This document shows, piece after piece, positions 14,390 to 21,149 of a stretch of 23,587 bases of DNA (within the stretch, counting starts at the first letter, position 1; each line of letters starts with the position of its first letter). The position numbers and the translations under genes are program-made. A model generated the notes under the pieces. It was not told the origin of the DNA. It did not search any database and worked only from the letters and a program-made list of their open reading frames with translations. Source of the stretch: Prevotella sp. CAG:732 (GTDB lineage Bacteria; Bacteroidota; Bacteroidia; Bacteroidales; Bacteroidaceae); NCBI GenBank assembly GCA_000436035.1, contig FR893293.1, positions 1-23,587 of the forward strand, written 5' to 3'.

Positions 14390-15163
14390 TCAAATATGAA
14401 AAACACGCTCCACATTCCGATTAGTAGCCTCAGCCAGTTCTTCCTCCGAGACTCCATAAGCCTGCGCCAAGGTCTTGAGCACTTCCACCACGAAGGCACT
14501 TTCATTTCTCTTGCCTCGATGAGGAACCGGAGCCATGTAAGGACTATCTGTCTCCAGCACCAGCCTATCCAAAGGCACGACAGCAGGCAAGTCTTCACGG
14601 AGATGACTACTCTTGAAGGTGGAGACACCTCCTACTCCCAAGACGAAGCGATCAAAGGAGAGGAGTTCTTCAGCTTCCTTCTGATTTCCCGTAAAGCAAT
14701 GGAACACGCCACCAGGAAGTTCTGACTCGTAAGCACGCAAGAGATGAACCATCTCATTTTGTCCCTTGCGACAATGTATCATCAGTGGCAAACGAGTCTC
14801 TATCGACCATTTCACCTGTTCCTCAAAGGCTTCCAACTGTTCCTTTTCAAACTCACGGCTCCAGTAATAGTCAAGTCCCACCTCGCCGATTGCGATGAAG
14901 TCGGAAACCGACATCTCTCGAAGTTCAGCGAGTTGCTCTTTCCAATCCGCCTTCACCTCCTCAGGATGCAAACCGATCATCGGGAAAGCATAGCCAGGAT
15001 ATTCTTGGCTAAGTTTCCATACAGCATGAGTCGTCTTGACATCGATGGCTGGCAGAAAGACCTTCCCCACTCCCGCCTCTTTGGCACGTGCGAAAGCCTC
15101 AGCTCTATCCTCGTCAAACTCCTCCGCATCCAAATGCGTATGAGTATCAATTATCTTTATCAT
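14390..15163 (-). CDS. tatD: TatD family metal-dependent deoxyribonuclease
   Basis: The 257-residue length is normal for the family (about 255-265). The metal-binding set of the TIM-barrel hydrolase is complete: H8 and H10 in DTHTHLD, E94 in GEVGLDYYW, H130 in MIHCRKG, H155 in FHCFTGN and D206 in LETDSPYMAP. TatD proteins are cytoplasmic 3'-5' exonucleases acting on single-stranded DNA and RNA, and some repair oxidised DNA ends. The gene lies 30 bases after the polyprenyl synthase gene and is probably in one transcript with it and tonB. Confidence 0.93.
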   Translation of the reverse strand: MIKIIDTHTHLDAEEFDEDRAEAFARAKEAGVGKVFLPAIDVKTTHAVWKLSQEYPGYAFPMIGLHPEEVKADWKEQLAELREMSVSDFIAIGEVGLDYYWSREFEKEQLEAFEEQVKWSIETRLPLMIHCRKGQNEMVHLLRAYESELPGGVFHCFTGNQKEAEELLSFDRFVLGVGGVSTFKSSHLREDLPAVVPLDRLVLETDSPYMAPVPHRGKRNESAFVVEVLKTLAQAYGVSEEELAEATNRNVERVFHI

Positions 15164-15193
15164 AAGAATTCTTCACACTTCGTTCTTCACTTT

Positions 15194-16168
15194 CTAGTAT
15201 TTTCTTTTCATCATCTTTTGAGCATACTTTTGCAATTCTTCCTTGCGCTCAGCAGGCACCTGAACTGCATCCAAGTATTTCTTACTCTGCTCAAAGTAAT
15301 AAGCAATTTTCTCTTGCGCCATCTTGTCGATGCCGATTTCATCATACAGACGAGTCACTGCCTCCACCTTCTCCTTGCGCACGAAGTCCTTGGCAGACAC
15401 CCAGCGATTGAGTTCCTCACGCTGTTGGGCATTGGCATGGTTGAAAGCATTGATAAGCATATAGGTCTTCTTATTGGAAGTGATGTCGCCACCGATTTCC
15501 TTGCCAAAGACCTTTGGGTCGCCATAGACATCCAAGAAATCATCTTGCAACTGGAAAGCCAAGCCGATTTGCTCGCCAAACTTATACAGATTGTTGGCAT
15601 CCTCCTCTGAGGCATCAGCCAAGATGGCACCCATCTTCAAGGCACAAGCCAAAAGCACACTGGTCTTCAATCGAATCATCTCGATATATTCTTCCTCCTT
15701 TACATCATCACGAGTCTCAAACTCCATGTCATACTGCTGTCCCTCACCGATTTCGAGGGCTGTCTCTGTGAAGAGTTGAAGCACTGCCTGCAAATGCTTG
15801 GCATCGCAATGAGCCATACGCTCGTATGCCAAGACCAACATGGAGTCGCCCGACAAGATAGCCGTGTTGGCATCCCATTTCTTGTGTACAGTCAACTTGC
15901 CACGACGCATATCGGCATTGTCCATCAAGTCGTCGTGCAGCAAAGTATAGTTATGATACGTCTCCAATGCGATGGCATTCATCAGAATCTTCTCAGGATT
16001 CTCTTGATAAAGATTGTACGCCATCAACATCAAGGTAGGGCGAATGCGCTTGCCACCCATGGATAAAACATATTGGATAGGTTCGTAGAGAGAACTTGGC
16101 TTGCGATCATAAGGCAAATGCTCCAAGAACTCATTGACGATGTCGAGGATTTCGTTAGCTGTTTTCAT
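15194..16168 (-). CDS. Polyprenyl diphosphate synthase (trans-type)
   Basis: The 324-residue product is an all-helical trans-isoprenyl diphosphate synthase. It joins isopentenyl diphosphate units head to tail using Mg. The first aspartate-rich motif, LLHDDLMDNADMRRG, has D79, D80 and D83; the second, QLQDDFLDVYGD, has D209, D210 and D213. GGKRIRP (38-44) and the lysine of KTS (168-170) are also present. Tyr71 and His72 lie five and four residues before the first motif, which by the chain-length rule fits a farnesyl/geranylgeranyl-type product; a longer product is not excluded. It lies 69 bases after tonB. Together with ispH elsewhere in the window it belongs to the isoprenoid pathway. Confidence 0.9.
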   Translation of the reverse strand: MKTANEILDIVNEFLEHLPYDRKPSSLYEPIQYVLSMGGKRIRPTLMLMAYNLYQENPEKILMNAIALETYHNYTLLHDDLMDNADMRRGKLTVHKKWDANTAILSGDSMLVLAYERMAHCDAKHLQAVLQLFTETALEIGEGQQYDMEFETRDDVKEEEYIEMIRLKTSVLLACALKMGAILADASEEDANNLYKFGEQIGLAFQLQDDFLDVYGDPKVFGKEIGGDITSNKKTYMLINAFNHANAQQREELNRWVSAKDFVRKEKVEAVTRLYDEIGIDKMAQEKIAYYFEQSKKYLDAVQVPAERKEELQKYAQKMMKRKY

Positions 16169-16237
16169 AACAAAATAATTAAGAAAAAATATTTAGACAT
16201 TTAAGATTCAATTCGTTTGCATTCATCAACCTTTCGG

Positions 16238-16972
16238 CTACAATTGGAAGACTACCGGTACGGCTATCATCGTGCGACAAGGTTTGTCACGGTCGATGCC
16301 TGGTTTCCATTTAGGCATCATCTTCATCACTCTCAGAGCCTCCCTGTCCAAGAGAGGATCGACCGACTGGCTCACCTTCACATCGCACACCGTGCCATCC
16401 TTATTAATAATAAAGGAGCAGACCACCGTGCCTTGTATCTTGGCATTCTGGGCTGGTTTCGGATATTTGAGGTTCTTGGTAAGCCATTGCATGAAAGCTG
16501 ACCAGCCACCAGGGAAGACTGGGATTTGCTGAACCACGGTGAAGTTGATAGGTGCCTCAGCCATCGCTGAAGGATTGGAGTTATCCACGGCAGTCTCTGG
16601 CACAGCCTCCTTGACTTTGGCTCCATCCACAGCTCCCTCGCCATCACCAATAACCAGTTCACTCGTCGTGGAGTTGATTTTTTGCGGAGCCTCCTCCACC
16701 TTGTCTGCCGCCTTGACTTCCTGTGTGATAGACTTGGACACCGGAGCTGCAGGGGCTTCCGCAGAAACCATATCCTTTTGCTCAGAAGGTGTTGACAGTT
16801 CCAAGTCTTGCGCCAAATCCTCCAAGCTCTCGGCATCTAAGTCAGGGTCGTAAGGATGACTTTTATATTGCAAGCCCACGAATATGAGGGAAAAGGAAAG
16901 GATGAGTCCTAGCAGGAAAAAGGTCACCCGCTTATCTTCCAAACTTGCGTTATTTGATTTTTTTATTTCCAC
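16238..16972 (-). CDS. tonB: Energy transducer TonB
   Basis: The 244-residue product has a short cytoplasmic start, one membrane helix (about 16-34), an acidic, Ala/Val/Ser-rich periplasmic linker (about 43-150) in place of the usual Pro-rich one, and a C-terminal TonB domain (about 160-244) with GGWSAFMQWLTKNLKYP, then GTVVCSFIINKDGTV and MPKWKPG. It passes energy from ExbB-ExbD to outer-membrane TonB-dependent (SusC-like) receptors. The start is GTG: an in-frame TAG lies 18 bases upstream, there is no in-frame ATG between, and AGGAG is eight bases before it. The exb genes follow after two metabolic genes and a tRNA. Confidence 0.93.
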   Translation of the reverse strand: MEIKKSNNASLEDKRVTFFLLGLILSFSLIFVGLQYKSHPYDPDLDAESLEDLAQDLELSTPSEQKDMVSAEAPAAPVSKSITQEVKAADKVEEAPQKINSTTSELVIGDGEGAVDGAKVKEAVPETAVDNSNPSAMAEAPINFTVVQQIPVFPGGWSAFMQWLTKNLKYPKPAQNAKIQGTVVCSFIINKDGTVCDVKVSQSVDPLLDREALRVMKMMPKWKPGIDRDKPCRTMIAVPVVFQL

Positions 16973-16988
16973 TGTTTCATCTCCTGTT

Positions 16989-17007
16989 TTGTAGTTCTAG
17001 ACTACAA
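16989..17007. promoter_or_regulatory. Perfect inverted repeat upstream of tonB
   Basis: TTGTAGT, a 5-base spacer (TCTAG) and ACTACAA form a perfect 7-bp inverted repeat 17 bases upstream of the tonB GTG. It looks like a dimeric regulator site; it does not resemble a classical Fur box. The central TCTAGA is itself palindromic. Confidence 0.4.
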
Positions 17008-17078
17008 TATTTGAAGTATCAATTCGTTATTTTATGCGAAATCATTGCAAATTTACTTCTTATTCTTGAAAAAAGGTG

Positions 17079-17086
17079 TATCTTTG
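17079..17086 (+). promoter_or_regulatory. -7 element of the porQ-cmk unit
   Basis: TATCTTTG matches TAnnTTTG and lies 22 bases before the porQ ATG. No TTG is found at the -33 distance. Confidence 0.55.
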
Positions 17087-17107
17087 CAAAATAATTAGGG
17101 AATTTAA

Positions 17108-18058
17108 ATGAAAAAAGTTGTTTTTTTCGCTCTATTGACGCTTTTTGCCGCCAAAACGCATGCGCAAGAGAGCCAAACTGGATATAATTTTCTCCGCTTG
17201 CCCGTCAGCGCACATGCTGCTGCGCTAGGTGGAGACAACATCACCTTGATAGAAGATGATGCGTCTCTCATTTGGCATAATCCAGCCCTTCTTGCTTCCG
17301 TCAGCGACAAAACCATCAACCTCAACTACATGAACTATATGTCGGGAGCCAACACCGCCTCTGCCTCCTTCAACCGAATCGTGAAGGAAAAGGCTTCGTG
17401 GGCTGTCTCCGCCCAGTATATGGACTATGGCAAAATGAAAGAGACCGATGAAAGCAACAATATCCTTGGTGAGTTCTCTGCCAAAGACATCACTGTGGCT
17501 GGCTATTTCTCTTATATGTTGAGCGACCGCCTCGTGGGTGGTATCACGGCGAAGTTCATCACCTCCTATATCGGCGATTACAATTCCATCGGCATGGGCG
17601 TGGATTTGGGTCTCAACTACTATGACCCAGACCGAGAGTGGTCTATCTCCGCAGTGGCAAAGAACCTCGGTGGACAACTCAAGGCATACGATGAGAAATA
17701 TGACAAGATGCCGATAGACGTGCAGGTGGGTGTCACCAAGAGATTCGTGCACACGCCTTTCCGTGTTTCCGCCACGATGGTCAATCTCAACAACTGGGAC
17801 AAGAGTTTCATCAACCACGTTGTGCTGGGAGCCGACTTCATCATCACGGAGAGTTTTTGGATAGGTGGCGGATACAACTTCCGCAGAGCCGATGAGATGA
17901 AGATAGAAGACAGCAGCGATGGCAAGGGAAGCAGTCATGGAGCAGGCTTATCATTTGGAGGTGGTATCAACCTGGAGCGTTTCCACCTCAATGTCGCCTA
18001 TGGCAAGTACCACGTAAGCAGTAGCAGCCTGCTCATCAACCTCGCCTATTCACTGTAA
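17108..18058 (+). CDS. porQ: PorQ-like type IX secretion system outer-membrane protein
   Basis: The 316-residue product has a signal peptide (about 1-20, ending THAQE) and then a PorV/PorQ-type beta-barrel of FadL-like style. The opening GYNFLRLPVSAHAAALGGDN and the NPALL motif (about 57-61) are typical of PorQ, and the chain ends in alternating strands to a C-terminal leucine. In Porphyromonas gingivalis PorQ forms part of the type IX attachment complex with PorU, PorV and PorZ, which fixes cargo to the cell surface. The order porQ-cmk is the same there (PG0602-PG0603), which supports the call. Other type IX genes, apart from the PorE-like one, are not in this window. Confidence 0.85.
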   Translation: MKKVVFFALLTLFAAKTHAQESQTGYNFLRLPVSAHAAALGGDNITLIEDDASLIWHNPALLASVSDKTINLNYMNYMSGANTASASFNRIVKEKASWAVSAQYMDYGKMKETDESNNILGEFSAKDITVAGYFSYMLSDRLVGGITAKFITSYIGDYNSIGMGVDLGLNYYDPDREWSISAVAKNLGGQLKAYDEKYDKMPIDVQVGVTKRFVHTPFRVSATMVNLNNWDKSFINHVVLGADFIITESFWIGGGYNFRRADEMKIEDSSDGKGSSHGAGLSFGGGINLERFHLNVAYGKYHVSSSSLLINLAYSL

Positions 18059-18139
18059 GTGGCGTTGATGTACTTGTCACACAAAGATAAGATACACATT
18101 ATTATATATACAAGAATCATTAATAGAGAAATAGAAGAT

Positions 18140-18835
18140 ATGAAAAAGATAACAATAGCAATAGATGGTTACTCATCTTGTGGAAAGAGTACAATGGCAA
18201 AAGACCTTGCCAAGGAAGTGGGCTACATTTACGTTGATACTGGTGCGATGTACCGCAGCGTAACACTCTATGCCATTCGCCATCAACTCTTCAACGCAGA
18301 TGGCAGCGTCAAGACCGAAGAATTGGAGAAGGAAATGCCGAACATCCAAATCTCCTTCAAGTTGAATGCTGAGACGGGCACTCCAGACTGCTATCTCAAC
18401 GGAGAATATGTAGAGAAGGAAATCAGAAGTTTGGAAGTCTCCTCCCACGTCAGTCCGATTGCCGCCGTTGGTTTTGTGAGAAAGGCATTGGTAGAGCAAC
18501 AACAGGCGATGGGCAAGGAGAAGGGAATCGTCATGGATGGCAGAGACATCGGCACCACCGTTTTCCCAGATGCCGAATTGAAGATCTTCGTCACCGCCTC
18601 CTCGCAAGTGAGAGCGCAGCGCCGCTATGACGAGTTGAACGCCAAGGGAATGCCTGCAGATTTCGATGCCATTCTCAAGAATGTGGAGGAGAGAGATTAC
18701 ATCGACACCCACAGAGAGGTTTCGCCTCTCAAACAGGCTGAGGATGCCATCGTGCTTGACAACAGCAATATGACGATAGCGGAACAAAAAGAATGGCTTC
18801 TCCATCAATTCCAGCTTGCCATTGACAAAGCATAA
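18140..18835 (+). CDS. cmk: Cytidylate kinase
   Basis: The 231-residue enzyme phosphorylates CMP and dCMP with ATP in the cytoplasm. The P-loop GYSSCGKST lies at 10-18, followed by DTGAMYRSVTLYA, DGRDIGTTVFPDA (the NMP-binding aspartate/arginine) and the lid-region arginines in QRRYDEL and ERDYIDTHREVSPL. The frame is open from 18059, but the ATG at 18140 directly precedes the family start (KKITIAIDGYSS); the 27 upstream residues have no counterpart. It lies about 80 bases after porQ and is probably cotranscribed with it. Confidence 0.95.
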   Translation: MKKITIAIDGYSSCGKSTMAKDLAKEVGYIYVDTGAMYRSVTLYAIRHQLFNADGSVKTEELEKEMPNIQISFKLNAETGTPDCYLNGEYVEKEIRSLEVSSHVSPIAAVGFVRKALVEQQQAMGKEKGIVMDGRDIGTTVFPDAELKIFVTASSQVRAQRRYDELNAKGMPADFDAILKNVEERDYIDTHREVSPLKQAEDAIVLDNSNMTIAEQKEWLLHQFQLAIDKA

Positions 18836-18933
18836 CAATGTTATCGCAATCGACAAAGCCTAATGGCTATCTGTAAATTTCTGTTAAATCAAGGCATTTC
18901 AGCTATGAAAAGTATTCATTCATTGAAAACATG

Positions 18934-18964
18934 TTGGAGAATACTTCACTTTTTTCTAAATTTG
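18934..18964 (+). promoter_or_regulatory. Complete orphan promoter in the cmk-ispH gap
   Basis: TTG (18934-18936), 20 bases and TAAATTTG (18957-18964) match the Bacteroides promoter exactly, yet no plus-strand gene follows. The only strong element downstream is the terminator at 19028-19071. Confidence 0.65.
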
Positions 18965-18970
18965 CATAAA

Positions 18971-19071
18971 AATGACAAGGTAGTAATGATATAGATTATA
19001 AATTTTGAGTTAATTACTGTTTTTTGAAGGTGGTAGGTCTTCGTGAGAAGCCTTACCACCTGTTTTATTTT
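18971..19071 (+). ncRNA. Candidate small RNA between cmk and ispH
   Basis: Between a consensus promoter and an intrinsic terminator there are about 100 bases with no ORF longer than three codons. The 5' two-thirds are AU-rich and probably unpaired; the 3' end is a 15-bp hairpin with a GTGA (GNRA) loop and a U-rich tail. This layout is typical of trans-acting bacterial sRNAs. I do not recognise a known family. It could also base-pair with the ispH mRNA end if that transcript runs through. The start position is predicted, not measured. Confidence 0.45.
19028..19071 (+). terminator. Intrinsic terminator in the cmk-ispH gap
   Basis: Arms 19028-19042 and 19047-19061 form a 15-bp stem with one mismatch and one G-U pair, closed by a GTGA loop and followed by GTTTTATTTT. 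The T run is only on the plus strand, so it stops cmk read-through or the candidate sRNA, not ispH. Confidence 0.85.
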
Positions 19072-19125
19072 ATAGGACTTTTTTTATATAGGACTTTTAA
19101 TCCCCCAAAGGCGCAAGCCCAATTA

Positions 19126-19995
19126 TTAATTATTAATGATAAACTCCCTACATTCCTCCATCAACCATTTTGGCGTGCTGGTAGCTCCACAGATACCGAC
19201 GGTATTGACACCATCAAACCAATCCATATTGATTTCCTCGGCACTCTCTATCTGATAGCTATTGGGATTGACGCTCTTACACTCCTTGAAAAGCACCTTG
19301 CCATTCGAACTTTTTCTTCCACTCACGAAGAGGATGACATCATGCTTGGAAGCAAAAGCGGCAATGTTAGGCATTCTGTTCGCCACCTGACGGCATATCG
19401 TATCAAAGCTCTTGAAGATGGCATCGCCCACGATATGTTCCTGACAATACTCGATGATGCGATGGAACTCATCCAGGCTCTTCGTGGTCTGGGAATAGAG
19501 ATAGATGTCCTTGGTGAAGTCCAACTTGCCTTTCTCTCGCAGATGCACCACATCCTCAAACTTCTCTACCACGATGGCATGGCTTTCGGTCTGTCCCACC
19601 AGTCCCAACACCTCGGCATGTCCCTTCTTGCCAAAGATGACGATCTGGGCATTCGGATTGTTGGCATACTGCTTCTTGATACGCTTCTGCAACTGCAAGA
19701 CCACAGGACAGGTCGCATCAATGATCTCTATCTGATTTCTCTCTGCCAAAGCATAAGTCTCAGGTGGTTCTCCATGGGCACGGAGCAAGACCTTGACACC
19801 ATGAAGCTGTTCCATCTCCTCATGATTGATAGTTGTAAGTCCAGCTGCATGAAGGCGCTCCACCTCCATGCCGTTATGCACAATATCACCCAGGCAATAG
19901 AGTTTGCTACCCTTTGCCAGTTCCTCCTCCGCCTTCTTGATGGCAGTGGTCACACCGAAGCAAAAACCACTGCCATTGTCTATCTCAATCTGCAC
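19126..19995 (-). CDS. ispH: 4-hydroxy-3-methylbut-2-enyl diphosphate reductase
   Basis: The 289-residue enzyme (IspH/LytB) carries out the last step of the MEP pathway, reducing HMBPP to isopentenyl and dimethylallyl diphosphate with an iron-sulfur cluster. The three cluster cysteines are C12 (SGFCFGV), C96 (DATCPVV) and C201 (DTICRQVANR). Substrate residues include H40 (IVHNG), H126 and E128 (GHAEVLG), T170 (SQTT) and the late GATSTP. The length is normal. It lies 29 bases downstream of the DUF1573 gene and faces cmk; in P. gingivalis ispH follows cmk on the same strand. Its product feeds the polyprenyl synthase encoded at 15.2-16.2 kb. Confidence 0.95.
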   Translation of the reverse strand: MQIEIDNGSGFCFGVTTAIKKAEEELAKGSKLYCLGDIVHNGMEVERLHAAGLTTINHEEMEQLHGVKVLLRAHGEPPETYALAERNQIEIIDATCPVVLQLQKRIKKQYANNPNAQIVIFGKKGHAEVLGLVGQTESHAIVVEKFEDVVHLREKGKLDFTKDIYLYSQTTKSLDEFHRIIEYCQEHIVGDAIFKSFDTICRQVANRMPNIAAFASKHDVILFVSGRKSSNGKVLFKECKSVNPNSYQIESAEEINMDWFDGVNTVGICGATSTPKWLMEECREFIINN

Positions 19996-20024
19996 GATAA
20001 TTCAAATGATAAATGATATATAAC

Positions 20025-21095
20025 TTAATTCTTGGTCAAAACACGGATCACGACTTTCGACTTGTCTGGGTCATTGGTGATCATGAGAACACGTGGGTTT
20101 TGATTACGCGACTTCTTCAATTCCGCAGCCACTGCCGTCACCTTCATCTTCGCCGTCTCACCAGGCTGGAGCTTACTCTTATTGAGTTGCACTTGCAAGC
20201 CCATGGTAAACACCTGCAAGCTTCGGATGTCCAGTTCCGACTTACCCTTGTTGGTGATGAGAATCTCGCCCTTCAATTTCTTCTTGCCATTGAAGTTGCC
20301 CAAGTCCAAGGTCTCCGTTGACATCTTGATCTTTGGCGCTCTCAACTTATCTGATGCTGTCAAGGCATCGAAGTCAGGCAACAAGACGGCAGAGACCACA
20401 ATTTCCTTATCACCCGACACCTTGTCTCCAGGGCGCTCACCCAGATACACCGATGTTTGGTTCAAACCGAAGTCACGCAATTTCTTGGAATCCAAGGTCA
20501 AGGTAACCACTGCTGAATGACGTGGTGCCAACTTGGATGGCGATACGACAGCCTTCAGATAAGTTGGCAAGTGCATCACCACTGGCTCCAAGGTCTCAGC
20601 GGTAGGATTGAAGATATGGATGCGCTGCACAGGACGGTCGCCACGATTGACATCATCAAACTCGACTTCCTGGGCATCCGCTTTCAGACTGCCCAACATG
20701 GTGGAATAATTACCAGAGAAGTCAGTCACCTGCTCCACTACCTTGCCTTGCATGGTCAACATAAAAGGCGACCCTGTGGCATTGCTATACAAGAGCAATT
20801 GCTTATTGAATGTACCCATCTGCTTGGCATCGTAGGTCATCTTGACCACAAATTCCTCGCCTGGGGCAATACTCCGGGTAGGATATTCCACGGTGGTGCA
20901 ACCACAACTTTTCTTCACCTGTTCGATTAGCAAAGCCCGATTGCCATCGTTCTTCAACTTAAATTCAGATGTGACAGGATGCCAGAACACCACCTGTCCA
21001 CAATCCACCACCTCATGCTGAGTGGTAATTTTCTGTGCCGATGCCGACAACGCCAATAGCGAAGACAACATCAATATATTAATTCGTTCCATCAT
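20025..21095 (-). CDS. DUF1573 domain-containing exported protein
   Basis: The 356-residue product has a signal peptide (about 1-20, LLALSASAQ). It has three consecutive immunoglobulin-like (DUF1573/HYDIN-type) domains at about 25-120, 130-240 and 250-355. The first carries the DUF1573 hallmark VKKSCGCTTVEYP with C64 and C66. The role of the family is not established; periplasmic binding or envelope functions have been suggested because of the Ig-like fold. An ATG follows immediately in frame (21092), so the start is uncertain by one codon. It lies between the alpha-2-macroglobulin gene (54 bases) and ispH (29 bases) on the same strand, probably one operon. Confidence 0.85.
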   Translation of the reverse strand: MMERINILMLSSLLALSASAQKITTQHEVVDCGQVVFWHPVTSEFKLKNDGNRALLIEQVKKSCGCTTVEYPTRSIAPGEEFVVKMTYDAKQMGTFNKQLLLYSNATGSPFMLTMQGKVVEQVTDFSGNYSTMLGSLKADAQEVEFDDVNRGDRPVQRIHIFNPTAETLEPVVMHLPTYLKAVVSPSKLAPRHSAVVTLTLDSKKLRDFGLNQTSVYLGERPGDKVSGDKEIVVSAVLLPDFDALTASDKLRAPKIKMSTETLDLGNFNGKKKLKGEILITNKGKSELDIRSLQVFTMGLQVQLNKSKLQPGETAKMKVTAVAAELKKSRNQNPRVLMITNDPDKSKVVIRVLTKN

Positions 21096-21149
21096 ATCAA
21101 ATTTATAGTTATACTTATCAGAAATTTATTGTCACCAAGGACATCTGCC

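Noticed and set aside
18059..18139. Upstream start for cytidylate kinase
   Set aside because: The 27 extra residues have no counterpart in the family, whose sequence begins at the ATG at 18140.
19024..20016. 330-codon plus-strand ORF over ispH
   Set aside because: It begins in the terminator hairpin and is antisense to IspH, which has all its cluster cysteines.
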